Shown in pieces: positions 12,533-24,801 of a stretch of 64,000 nucleotides of DNA. Numbering within the stretch: position 1 is the stretch's first letter; every line of letters starts with the position of its first letter. The notes below the pieces were generated by a model. The model searched no databases. It saw nothing but the letters and a program-made list of their open reading frames with translations, and had not been told where the DNA came from. The stretch lies in NCBI GenBank assembly GCA_015499995.1, contig JADNRV010000012.1, positions 434,001 to 498,000 of the forward strand, read 5' to 3'. Made by a program: the position numbers and the translations under genes. The stretch comes from Flammula alnicola. Its lineage: Eukaryota; Basidiomycota; Agaricomycetes; Agaricales; Strophariaceae.

Positions 12533-14748
12533 ATGGCAAAACGACGGCGATCGCCGCTTTCAGATGATGAGAACTGGAGTGCAGGCGAAATGTCGAATCC
12601 TGCGACAAATTCAGAGTCGGAAGACGCGTCTTTTGATATGAAATCTAAATCCTCGACTTCCAGGAAGACAAAAGCAGCTGCGACGCGAAAGAAGGCCAAG
12701 GTTCTAAAAATTGACGCGTCTTCTCGGTCCTCCAACCCACAGGGGATTTACGCTGATCTACCTCGCCATTCCAAGTCCGCACACACCATTTCTTCCCCTG
12801 GACCGGTTCGTATTGCACTCTTGGACTGGTACAAGACTGTGCATGACACTCGGAAGATGCCTTGGCGCAAAGCGTACAACCCAACCCTGGGACCCGAGGA
12901 ACGTGCACAAAGAGCTTATGAGGTACGACTTTCTATGCGGGCTACACGCTGTGAATGTGAATTTTGACTCTTATATGACTATGTACAGGTTTGGATCTCT
13001 GAGATTATGTTGCAACAAACGCAAGTTGCCACAGTCATTCCCTATTATAACCGCTGGATGGAGAAGTATGTACATAATGCCGTGTCCGTCGCCCTCGATG
13101 AATTGAGTGAGAACTGACAGATTTCCTACAGGTTTCCCACCATTCGTGATCTCGTGGGTGCTGTTCTATTGTCGTTTATGTGAGATAGTTAATCGCGGGT
13201 ACTCAGGCAGCAGCAACTATAGACGAAGTGAATGCTCAATGGAAGGGACTAGGATATTATACTCGAGCCAGGCGATTACTCGACGGAGCGCAGAAAGCCA
13301 TTAAGGAATACGGCGGTAAACTACCTGATAATGCCAAAGACATGGAGGCTAATATACCTGGAATCGGTCGATACAGTGCGGGGGCGATCTGCTCAATCGC
13401 TTATGGTGAACAAGTCCCTGTGGTATGTTCACATATCCCTTGCATCAATGTACCGTTTGGTTGCTGATATATCTGTAATTAGCTTGATGGAAATGTTCAC
13501 CGCCTTCTGAGCCGTTTTCTCGCACTCTACGCACCGCCCAAAGCCAAGCCAACTCTGGACATCCTGTGGTCTGGAGCGCGAACCATGGTAGAAATAGACG
13601 GTAAGGAACCAAAACGGCTTCGGCGGAAAGCTTTCTGATGCACCGACATGCTTTTTTTAATTCAGACACCTCAGAACTAATTAATTCAAGCGTGGAATCG
13701 CCAAACTCAGGTTTGCAGAGCCCACAGTACCCAGGAGACATAAATCAAGCTCTGATCGAGCTTGGCAGTACTGTGTGTAAGGTGCGCGAGCCTAACTGCG
13801 AGACATGCCCCCTTCAAACGTGGTGTTCTGCCTATCAGAGATCTACGGCGCCCGCTGACAAGGTACCATTCCCGGCCTGTAGTTTTGAATTACCGAGCTG
13901 ACAACGTCTAGTCAAATGCTGTCATTGACATTGAAGAGGCCTGTCAGGTCTGCGAACCGCTCACGGACTTCGAGGGCGTCATGTCGTACCCCATGAAAGT
14001 CGATCGAAAGAAAGCCAGAGAAGAGCTGGATATTGTACACGTCGTGGAATGGTATCCGAAATCCAATTCGGAAGACAGGCGGTTTCTTATGGTCCGGCGA
14101 CCGGAGAGTGGTAAGCTTGCTGCCCTATAATTTGTCGGCGAGTGAACTGACCGACCGCAAACTTGCACTTCAGGTCTTCTGGCAGGCCTTTACGACTTTC
14201 CCACCTCCGTCGATGTACCCAAGAGTACGACTCCACAGGCTCAGGAGACGTTACCTGCGGAAGTCCTAGCCAAAATTATTCACGGCAGTTCCCATCTTTC
14301 CCCCACACTCGTAACAGAAAATGCAGCTGGGAATGACCCTCCTCAGACTGAACGTCCAACCATTTCTAGTATTCGCTCTGTCGGAGAAGTGGTGCACGTT
14401 TTTTCACATATCCGGAAGACATATAGGGTTCAATGGGTTATTCTGGAAGGTGGCGATAACCCGCCTGCAACACGGGAAGATCCCTTCCAGGAAGGGCGGC
14501 AAACCAGAAAATCCGGGAAAGAAAAGCGCCCCGTCAAAGGTGTCAAAGTCATGAATCAATCGGATGGTCCGAAAGGAGCCATATGGGTACCCTTAAATGA
14601 AGTCATGGAGACGAAGTAAGCTGCGCTGTTTGCGTGTCCGAGATTACTCCCCATTTATTCTATTCTGGATTCTAGCATGGGAAGCGGTGTTGTCAAAGTG
14701 TGGAATATGACGAAGAAACTATGGGAGGAGGAGGCAGAATGTAAATGA
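12533..14748 (+). CDS. MUTYH: Adenine DNA glycosylase, MutY/MUTYH
   Basis: Base-excision repair enzyme that removes adenine mispaired with 8-oxoguanine. About eight exons, with a basic, serine-rich N-terminus (MAKRRRSPLSDDEN) probably carrying a nuclear signal. The HhH-GPD domain shows MPWRKAYNP, then after intron 1 VWISEIMLQQTQVATVIPYYNRWMEK with the catalytic Glu. The helix-hairpin-helix is IPGIGRYSAGAICSIAYG and the catalytic Asp is in LDGNVHRLLSR. The 4Fe-4S cluster cysteines are spaced C-x6-C-x2-C-x5-C in VCKVREPNCETCPLQTWC. The C-terminal NUDIX-like domain that reads 8-oxoG starts at VVEWYPKSNSEDRRFLMVRRPESG and LLAGLYDFP. The last exon ends WEEEAECK-TGA. All expected catalytic residues are present. 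Confidence 0.96.
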
Positions 14749-15821
14749 CCACAATTTTCGTCAGTCCTTAAGTTTGGGAGACAAGGGTTTTGTTTTTTCT
14801 GAAGGCGCTCGAATATAGTTAAGCAAGACCTTACCTGGCGCATCGCGCTCTTTCCGTCCCATCATTTAGAAGGCATTACATACTGTACCATACTTGTTGC
14901 TGGGTACTCAGCAAGATTATAAATCTCCGCAGGCATATCAAGGGCATAGACACCTTTGTTAACCACTGCTTTATCCCTATTAACGACTTCCGTTCATCAA
15001 GAGATTGAGCATTGGGATCCCCTGAAATGCCGTGAAGAATCTTAACACAACTTGTTGATCTTCTGCTTGGGAAAGCCACCGTGGCAGCTGGTCCGAGGTT
15101 CTCCAGAATCCAACTTGAAGTCGACGTCGTAACTTTCAATTTGCATATTTTTAATGAACTATATCAAGGCAGTGAGCCAGATTATATTATGCTTATCAAT
15201 TCTCTCTCATCATTAGCCTCAAAGCAGTCTAATTTCTTAACTACGCAGGGCGGCACGTCGCCCATTCCGTCGACAAAATGATGGTCGCGCCTTGACTCAG
15301 AACCAAACGCCAGTGCGGTCGGAACAGTCCGACTCACCAGCTGTCGGCTTATCACAACGCTGTTTCTCCTGAAAATCATGTATAAGAAGTCCTTTAATTT
15401 CTGTCCCTCAACATATACACAATCCTGGTAGTTTATGAAAAATAGCTAATTTTTTTCTCCCAGAATACATACTTTGCTGCATTTTTGTTCCGTAACCAAG
15501 TTATGATCACCCACGATTGGTCACCCTACGACCCACTTACTTACAGTTGGCGCACCGCTTGCTGTTAAGCGCGATTCTTGTCTGATAGTCGCTAAACATG
15601 TTCCCTACCAATCAGATGCATGCAGCGTTGGGCTGGCCAATCCGAAGAGCTTTGCGTCGTTTAGCTTCTTCGGACTGACCCTTCCTGTCTCGTCTATATC
15701 CACTCCGTTCCGGGCCGCCGAGACAGGGACTTTGTTCTCACACCCACACGCAGGTTCGATTCAGAATTTTTCGTCACTGTTCAGTGTGTCCGACTCGTCT
15801 TACGCCCACCCGTCATGTATA
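14749..15821. other. Intergenic, MutY to DNAJC11
   Basis: No coding region recognised. The short minus-strand ORFs here show no family features. The part next to 15822 is the likely promoter and 5' UTR of the J-protein gene. Confidence 0.5.
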
Positions 15822-18285
15822 ATGGATAAACCAACAACCGAAGGTTTGCCGAGGATGGAAGGTTACCTTTAGTACGTCGTCTCTACTAGGATTTTGTTTC
15901 ATTGCCGTAGAACTGACCGGAAGTCATAAACCAGTGCTGTCCTGAACCTACCCAAGTATGCCTCACAAACCGAAATCAACGAGAGACACAGGTCTTTGTC
16001 CCTCATCTTCCACCCGGACAAGCAAACAGATGAGCAGCTCAAGGAAACGGCTGCTAAGAAATTCCTCGAAATCCAGAAGGCGTACCAAGGTCAATCTCAG
16101 TTGTCCATGACAAGCAAACCTGCGGGGATCTCACAAATATATCTCCAGTTCTGTCCGACCCCTTCCTACGGTATGATATCCAACCACTTCTTGCTAGGAT
16201 TCGCTCATGGTAGTCTAGTCAGGTGTATGACACGCTTGGTGAGTGACGCACTTCCGCCTTTCAATTGCATTGCACCTTATCCGACTTAGGTTCCGAGGGA
16301 CTGGCAATGCAATGGCCTAGCTACATTCGTTCAAGGTCCAAAGACGAGGTGCACAGACTTCGGGACTCATTCACGTATAAATTACTAACTGGGCTCCAAG
16401 ATACAAGAGTTGCTTGAGCAAAATAAGCTCACCTTGGCAAGACGAAACTTGAACCAGTCTATCTTGCCTAAAGGGAAAATAACCTGCCAATTCGACGCAT
16501 CATCGATCTTCGACTCGGAGACTGAACCAATTCGCAAGCGCAGTACTTGGATCACAACGATGCAACGGCGTTTTTCGGAGGCTGGCGTGATGTCCAGAAG
16601 TATCATATACAGTGCAGAGGTGAGTATGGCATGGCCACATATTCATTTGAAGCTCACTTTCCTTTCTATTTTCTCTTCCGTCTCCCCTAAGAAAAAAATA
16701 AACGAGAAGACATCTATCTCGTTCGAAGGTCATAGCACTCTCCAGCGAGCGAAAGGCTCCTTTCGCTTTCTTGGCACAGTCCGTCATCAATTCTCCCCGC
16801 GCGTTGTTGTACTTGTTAGTCGTTCTTTCAACTATTTCCTTATCAAATAGCTTATTTTCTTTCTCATCTCGTCAAGGCCTCTCTGAATCCTTTCTTCCCC
16901 TTCACCACAAAACTTGACATCAAATACGAAGATCCCGACAACACGCTAACATTCAAAACAGCTTTCTTCCCCCTTGCCATAAATTCTCTCCCTGTGACGA
17001 CCACAGTTTCATTATCTAGGAGACTATTTCGTTCGAAGCCTCAGAGAGCCAAAATCAGTCTTCAAGTCTCAAAAAATCCCTCAATCTCTTTCCTTTACAT
17101 ATCACCGCCCACGCTCGAGTTGAGTGAAGACGGCGGGTTGCCACAAAAGAGTCCTCCAACAACTTCGGGCCTCAAATATATGTTATTTGACAAGAGCATC
17201 GGTCTCTCCTTTGACCGTGGCGTACCCGATTTGGTCGTGGAGGTGGGACTTTCATTGGTCGAGCTCTCCACTCGCCTGAAGGCTTCTGTTCACTACGGCC
17301 TCTCGGGACTATTGCTAAGTCTAGGCGTCAATTGGTCCAATGATGCAGCCGAAGTTGCCTCCACTTTGATACTGAGCCCTGCAGCAGTTATATTGAATTT
17401 CGAGTTGGTCATGCTGTCTTTACAAGTCTTCCCCTCGCTTATAGGTGCAAAGTTTTGGTTACCTAGAGCAGCGATTATCATTGCCGATCGTGTTGTCTAC
17501 GCAATTTTCGCCTTTCATAGCACTGGGTGCGGTTGTCATCCCGTCGACCGCGACGGCCCTTGGATACCATTTCTTTGTGATACCTCGCCGCCGAGCTCAG
17601 AGACTGGCGTGAGTACCTTTAATATTGAGATCCATTTTGAACTGATTTTTTCTTTCGCTAGACACCTACGAGCAATAAAGAAAGAATTCGAGGAAGATTC
17701 TGACGCTCGAAAAGAGCGCAATGCTGTAGAAGCCCTTCTTAAAGATTCAGTCAAGAAGCAGATCCGAGTCGAGACAGAACGAGAAGGCATAACAACCCCC
17801 CTTCTTCATGTTATAATTGATTTTGATGGCGTTGTGTTTAGGTCTTGTCATCCAGCAAGCAACATATGGAGCGGCGGAGAGCGAAGACGCCACTGAGAAC
17901 ATCTTGGTAGACGTCACCATCCCTCTGCAAGCCCTTGTGCGCAATTCGCAACTTCACATCCCTGGTGGAGATACTAAGGTAATGGACGAACCCTTGAATT
18001 TTATCCGCCTCGTTGTCTCCGTGGAAGTCTCACATCATATCGCAGGCTGCATTGCAGGGTTTCTCAGATCCTGCTCCATTCGCTTCGAAATCTTTACGCG
18101 TCCGCTATTTGTTTCGCGGTCGCGTGCATTACGCGGAGATTCCTGACTACCTGCCTGTCGTGTTGCCTTTAGCAGGTTTGTTTTCCATGCATATCGTCAG
18201 CCTATTCTTCGCGTCTGATGAAGCTCAAATTCCAGAGCACCAGGTGAATGGATATTCTGAAAACCATGGAACACCAGCACACTAG
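15822..18285 (+). CDS. DNAJC11: DNAJC11-like J-domain protein (mitochondrial outer membrane / MICOS associated)
   Basis: Matches DNAJC11 from end to end over many exons. The start MDKPTTEGLPRMEGYL splices to YAVLNLPKYASQTEINERHR. The J domain carries the HPD motif (SLIFHPDKQTDE) and KFLEIQKAYQ-VLSDPFLR-VYDTLGSEGLAMQ. A central beta-rich region follows (FRFLGTVRHQFSPR, LDIKYEDPDNTLTFKTAFFPLA). Near the end are YLRAIKKEFEEDSDARKERN, then LVIQQATYGA and VDVTIPLQALVRNSQLHIP, the DUF3395 signature. The C-terminus reads LRVRYLFRGRVHYAEIPD. DNAJC11 of animals associates with the MICOS/SAM machinery that shapes cristae. The last intron is uncertain. The frame closes at 18285 whether or not a 3' intron joins LA to EHQVNGYSENHGTPAH. 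Confidence 0.88.
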
Positions 18286-20277
18286 GAACCAATGGTGGTC
18301 ATCTTTCAGTTCAATCGCTTAAGGCAATCGGAGATGACCGAAGAGTTTTGGGTTCAAGACCACGTTGGATTCAAAACACTCGGATGATGCGTTGTTAACC
18401 TAACTTGTATATCTTGAAATTCGCACCTCTCATATTCCTCTTGTAGTCGATAGCGACGTTCACGTATTGTGGTGGTAGCCGCATTTTGAACCCCGAGACA
18501 CGCAGGTGGACGCCCGGTTCTTTTCCAGAACACGAGGAACACGCGCGAATTCTTGTGGTTCTCCGGGAAACCAATCGGCTATTCTAACAAGTAGCATTTC
18601 ATCAGGTATCTCGCGCACGGCGTACCCTTGCGGCATCTAATTTCGGTTGGCGCCTTCAGGCCTCAGGTTTGTTGATTTACGAGCAATTTGCGAGGATGGG
18701 AGCCAGCCACCCACATTACGTAAGATTTATTCACGGTAACTTCCTTACTCGAACTTTCACATGTACATAATGTGCACTCATTTCAGACGACCTTAACTAC
18801 GAACCTCCATGAGCACGCTGCTCAGAACAATCCTCCCCTTGTTGTCAAGTTTCACCTTATTAAACTTGGAGGAGTACCATGCTACCAGGTGCTACTAGGT
18901 GCTACTATGTGGCACCGTGCATGCATTATGCACTGGCCAGATATGCACGCGGGCCCGGGCCAATACTTCTAGAGACAAATGAGCCAATTCGCAAAATGCA
19001 GCAAGAACTTAGACTTGAGTATACGCATTTTTATGCCAACGTGACGCTCATCCATCACTTGTGGAAGCGCGCTTGCGAGGGTATCCTTAGCAATCGATCG
19101 GTGTTTGGCGCCGTCGATATGGTTTGCTTGTTCCAGGTGATAAAACTTGACCCCCTTAGATATTGTCATGCCGGTGTAGTTCTCTCATTTTCGAATGGAC
19201 ACTGCGGACTTTCGCTAATCTTACATCTTCCTACAGATTAAAATGTGAAATTCGTTGGAAATGACATGTGAGCAACACAATGTTTCCTTTTCCAAAACAT
19301 GTCAGACCCTTGAGAGTATTCACCAGTCGGCTCATTTCCGTTTTTCTTCTTCGTGTGTACAGCGCTTCCACTGTTTGCTTCACCTCTGCAGGAAGCAAAT
19401 ACCCACGTGTAGGGATCACACCCCCACGCGATCGTATGATAAGGCAAGACGGTGAACAGCATTTTATCGTCAGGACGAGGGGCATGAACATGCTCGAATT
19501 GACATGTATATGGAAGACGGAAGCCAAGCGTGAGACTGTTCACTGACACATTTGTCATTCAAACTCGGAAATGTGTCGGGTAATCCCTCGAGGAGGATGT
19601 TCAGTTCGGACTACTTCACGGGTGAACATGACCCGACGAAAAGTCCATATGCAGATGGATCGTGATGAAATAACTTTAAGCTCGCCAATCTTAAAATGTT
19701 CCGCTACGGTGGGTCACCGTGCACCAGCCTCGACCCTCCTCGACCGGCCTTGGTTTAATGGTTATCACCCGATATGAATGATGGTAGCAGTTGTGCATGT
19801 GACTTGTGTAACCTGCGAACAAAACAATTTTGCTTTGTTGATATCGAGGGAAGGATACGATATCAGGGATACTAGTGGATCATCCCTTTTTGACTTCTTC
19901 GCTGTCGAATTTTACGGTTCATTTACAGTTTGGATCTGTTTTCATAGAGATCGTTGCTGATCAGTCCTGATCTCAGATAGACTGCGAAGGGTAAAGTCAA
20001 AGTCAGCGATTAAAATCTCGATGGATTCTGTTCTCAGGTACAGGCCAAATTTGCTTCCCTTTGCGACATCTCCGCTCCGTTCTGCAAGCGACACCATGCT
20101 CTGCGAAGATAGGTTTCAATCGTGAGAGTGTCCAGAATCCTTCTTACGTTTTGCGATCCTTAGATCTCAATCCGATGCACGCGTCCAACTCAATGCAAAC
20201 TCAAAAATATTTTCTGGGATTCACCATTTGTTTCTTCGGTCAGGCCAGCCGATTCTTTTATTTAAAGTATGGTATAA
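18286..20277. other. Long gene-free region upstream of the Gti1/Pac2 gene
   Basis: About 2 kb without a supported gene. Short ORFs on both strands show no family features. A short tandem GGTGCTACTA-like repeat occurs near 18888-18908. Orthologues of the downstream regulator (Wor1, Ryp1) are known for very long promoters, so this may be regulatory sequence. That is inference. Confidence 0.45.
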
Positions 20278-21677
20278 ATGAGCTGTGGTTCCGCCTCAAC
20301 TGCCCTCCTACCAGACCTCTTCCAACAACTTGTCGCATACGCTATGCAGCACCCCACTCTTCAAAACGTTCGCATTCGGTCTACACGAGATGCTCTACAA
20401 GTTTTCCATGGCGTCGCCATAAATCGACTTCCATTAATCACTAGACGGTTGGACGCGGAGGAACGAAGAAACATTATACCAGGAAATGTCTATGTGTGGT
20501 AAGTTCCTCACTTTTAAGTGAGATACGGTTTATGCAAAGACACTCATGTAGGCCTACAGGGAAGAACGCGGGGCCAACACGGAGCCAACAGGACTCGGTA
20601 TGGAGCGATGGTAAGCCGGAATGTCGAAACAGAGACCTTGGCTCATATTTCTTTGCTACAAGGACTGATGGCATGGGATGGGGTCCTAGCCGTGCGTATC
20701 AAAGTACCCTATTGCGGCCATGTAACTGATGTAACGGCAACAATTGTCTAGGAGTTCGAGATGTGCGCCAATACCTTCGGGAGACCTTCTTCAAACTTAA
20801 ATTCTCATTGATCATTAATTTTACAGGAATTCTTGTTTTACCATCAGAAAGACGACGTAACCGACGATCTCGTCAATCCCGTAACTCCGTGGGCACAGAT
20901 GATGAGGTCAGTACACTCAACTTAGTTGCGCCACTCAATGTGGTTTCACACCAACAGCCTGGCATTTGCCGTCCCAGTGAAGTGCCAATCTTATTTTTGG
21001 CGCTCGGTGTTGTTTTCATTTTGAGTTTAATAACACGTTATAATACAGAAGACCAAGCGGACGGCTCACTAACCGGCCATTCTCTATCGACATCCGCCCA
21101 GTGCCTGAAGCCGAGCGATTAATCAAGCAGACGTATAGTGTCCACGTCTCGCTACCTGCCGACAAACCACGAGGAATTGTCAGAAAATGGCACCTTAGTG
21201 AGTGAGACTATGCTTTAGATCCCATCTTTTCATTTAAGCTTCGCCGTAGCTGCATATTTTAGTCCGCAAAAATTGGATGAACTCAGCACAATTGATAACA
21301 TGCGAGGTGTAGGTGATGTCGTTGTCCCAGAGGGCTGGTTCAGAAGCGCCCGCATTGGCAGGAGCAGACGTGACAGCCGGTCCCATGTATCCAATTCTCA
21401 ATCCGACGCCCCAAGTCAACCATCGACGTCGACGGCGTTAAATTTCCATCACCCATCGAATTCTCACCAAAGATACCCATCATCTTCTCACCTTTCTACC
21501 TCCCCAACTCCATCCGGCTATTCAAGTCCCGCGTCGTCGTCGTCTCCACATAGCCTGAGCTACGAACCCTCTCACCATTCGATGAACCAACTTGTTCCCA
21601 TTGAGGTGCTCGTCCGGACGGCTGGCCCAAGACGTGACCCTGCAGACGAACTACTGCTGCGCAAATTCTCCTCGTAA
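20278..21677 (+). CDS. Gti1/Pac2 (WOPR) family transcriptional regulator
   Basis: WOPR DNA-binding proteins control morphology and development in fungi (Gti1 and Pac2 in fission yeast, Wor1, Ryp1, Sge1). WOPR box part A is IRSTRDALQVFHGVAINRLPLITRRL followed by NIIPGNVYVWEE and, across an intron, MERWTDGMGWGPSR. The GERWTDG-WSPSR block is the family hallmark. Part B reads RVRDEFLFYHQKDD, then RLIKQTYSVHVSLP, RGIVRKWHLTAYFSPQKLDELSTID, also hallmark residues. The correct splice into VWEERGANTEPTG uses an AG at about 20563, after GGCCTACAG. At least five introns are needed. The tail after 21350 is serine, proline and glutamine rich without structure. The protein is about 330 residues, short for the family. 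Confidence 0.92.
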
Positions 21678-24600
21678 TCCGCTCAGATAAAATCCCAAAA
21701 AACATCCCCGACATGACTCTCGAATCTTGACAGCTGCGGTCCAAAATTCAGAGGCATCTATATTGCAGGCTTTTGACAATAGTCGCTGCATTATCTACGT
21801 CTTTAAAATTATTTCCGGAATCATATTGTACCTTCCGTTCCTCCAGCCTCAAGATTAGATACAGACTCACTCGACCCTCATGAATTGTTGCGTAGTCTTT
21901 TGCTCCGGTTCTCATGGACTTTGTTATCGCATACCTTCGTTGATCACCGCTGCTCGTCTATTTTTCGACATCAAAAGCTGTATTTCTATTATGTAGAATA
22001 TCTGGAATAACTTATAAATGCATTGTTCTCCTCTTTGCCATAGTTCTACTAAATGAAAAACCCTTTCGAGATCACCTTGTTCACTTGTACTGGGCGTCGG
22101 AGGGTAGTCGAGGATAAAATCCTCGTAACTCTACATAATGATTGCGATAGTATTACATGACGAGAATGCCTTGATCACGGCACAGATTTGCGTATAGCAC
22201 GTACTACTAAGTCTATAGTACTGTCTTGAGTACTGTACTACTCAGCTGGATCTTCGGCGGATTCAAGTTCGGCGTGACCTTTCCGATTCGTTGAACTTTA
22301 TGAGGCGAAGCTTATATTTCCTAGCTCCACTGGTATCATGTACAATTCTTTGTTTCTTTTTATATCGCTTTCTGGCAGTCATGATATCGATGCCGGCATG
22401 ACACTTCCGTCGAAGATGCTCAACTTGTGCCAATTTAGAACAGGTCGGCTGCAATTTCGGCAGCCTTAAGAGCGATTATCAGATTATTATTGTATCTATC
22501 CACTAAGCATATTGATTGTACGACTGGCTACTTCTCCTGACTCACACCACCGTGGACTACCCATAATTATATTTAGATCTGGGCCTCAGTCCCAAGAATA
22601 TATATTTCGCCCGTATTTAGGCGCCAATCGACATGAAGATTGGCATATGAGTCAATTGGAACTCAACGTACTTGCCAATCAGTTACTAAATGGACGTGAA
22701 GTTTCGATATTCACCTTGAGAGCATGCAAAGCCTGTCAACCCCTCTAACAGCATGTAATTCTATGAAGTTACACGCAGTCCGCGGTGACCTCCCCTATCT
22801 GCCCAAGAAACAAAGCATCTCTCACCTTACTTATGAAAAGACACAACTGGCTACGCTTCAATTCGTCATCACCAAATTAACACTATTGCAAGTTCTCAGG
22901 CAGGGATCAACGATCTAAGGCTTCTTGGTAATACGTTGGTGATTCAGAAGCGTTGATAAACGATGATATGCTGTAGATAACGGAACAACCTCAGTGATTT
23001 CCAAACATGCGAGCTTTACAGAAATAAATAATTCACATTCTGACAAATCGCCAGTCATAATGCTCTCCTCTCAGGCAATCAAAATTCTCGAATGCTGTTC
23101 CATCCGAAAGCTGCTCCAGAACTCTCCACAGGCTATTGTCTGTCTCCAGAAGTGCGGTTTTCTCAGGACCAGCGCACCGACGGTGAGAAGAAAATCAGAA
23201 CTTATCCACTCAGAAGATTCCCCAGGCTGGAAGCCCAAACCAAAGCCGTTATTTAGTGCGTTGCGTCGTCTCAGAAGTCTTGTTGGCCATGAGAAATGAT
23301 ATTCAGAAGATCAGAGTAGAACATCTCTGCTTCTGACGAAAGCTTTGGAATCCCCGCCTTCAAGCTTCAGGGTTACAGTTGTACTCGGATTAGGATTTCC
23401 AAGTGGCATCTATTTGAGGAAAATCGCCTCCGACTAATGTGCGGCTTACTGCGCAGAAGGGAATGGTGTGGCGTATGTTTCGAAAAAATACTGATGAGCA
23501 CACCTCAGCTCGCCCGATCTCAGGTCAGTATTCTATGGTGTCAAGGATACCAGAGAATACGCGCCCTGGATACAGTGAGAGTCCTCTGTGCGGCGGTCGG
23601 CGAGCAAAGATTTAATGCATCGTCTGTGTCGTCAAACATCGCCGACTACGAGAAATCAAACCGGAAAAGCCGCGAATCTAATGGGGGGCCTGTCTTTCAG
23701 TGAGGTTTTTACGCAGCTGGGTATGCCATGGATTTTTAAAGTTGTTGGTCTGATACATGGGAAACGAGATTGCTGGCGGGATCCCACCAGGAGATATTGT
23801 TGATTCATCAATCTGACGCTTGTATCTTAGATATGTTGATTGACATTTGGATGTTCCTAGGTCTTCTGAGAACCTGAATATTTACAAATTTATCGTTGAC
23901 TGCATTTATTATAGAACGAATACTCACAAGGTGGGGTAGATACTATTATGTCTAAGTTCCGGAGACCGCGTTGCCGAAGAGGAACCCGCTGCTTGTGCAA
24001 TTCAGCTAAATTAAAGTCGACTCTGATATTCAAAGCAAATACCTGATTGGATTGCTAAGCAGGATCGCTGAGCAGACTGTCGTAGACTATCTTTGGGCTT
24101 TAGGTCATGGTGCGTCAAGCATTCGGATGCTCACTGACCTTCAGGCGCGCTTTTGGACAATATCACACCCGCCGCCACTTTTTGCACAGCCCCGAAATAT
24201 TGTTATGTTTCATGGGTGCGCGAAGCCAATTTTTTATGGTCAGCCATGAATAATTGTCCAGCGTCGAGAACGCATTGGCAAAAGTATTGCCAACAAGCTT
24301 CCCTGACTGTTCTGGGTTGGAATCCGTACGTTGACCCAGAGGTAGCAACATCAGCCCGTATATTTACATCATATATGCCATTTTTCGGCATTGCTGGTGG
24401 ACTTGGATGCCTTGAGGAAGCCAGAGTAACGAGTAAGTATTGGTGACTAGTATTGGTGAGCTTGAGAAATCCTTCAGCCAGCCACATGTGTAATTCAACC
24501 AAAATTCACCAGTCAAGCAACTCGGTCGAGAATGCAACCCGAACATTGAGAAAAGGAATGACGAGCAAAGGGAAGGCATAACCTTCGAAGATAAGTTCCA

Positions 24601-24801
24601 AGCAAAGTGGTTCTCAAGTGGGGTGTCAAGCGATGACTTTGTACATCCTTATCGTTTATTCAATAATTTAATTACTTATGTAATTACTTACATAATCGCC
24701 AAGTGAATGGCTTTCACAACTGCGTCATACTTCTCAGGAACTACAGTACTAGTAGCTATCTTTCAAGCCTCTATACTTTCATTTTCTTATTAACTAGTCT
24801 A
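21678..24801. other. Gene-free 3.1 kb region
   Basis: No gene is supported. The best ORFs are about 23058-23299 (80 codons from ATG; a basic tail with KPKPKPLFSALRRLRS) and 24153-24446 (97 codons). Neither shows a known motif or a good splice context. An imperfect short repeat of the form AGTACTGT lies near 22210-22242. The segment next to 24802 contains TTATGTAATTACTTACATAAT, a palindromic A/T-rich stretch. Confidence 0.45.
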
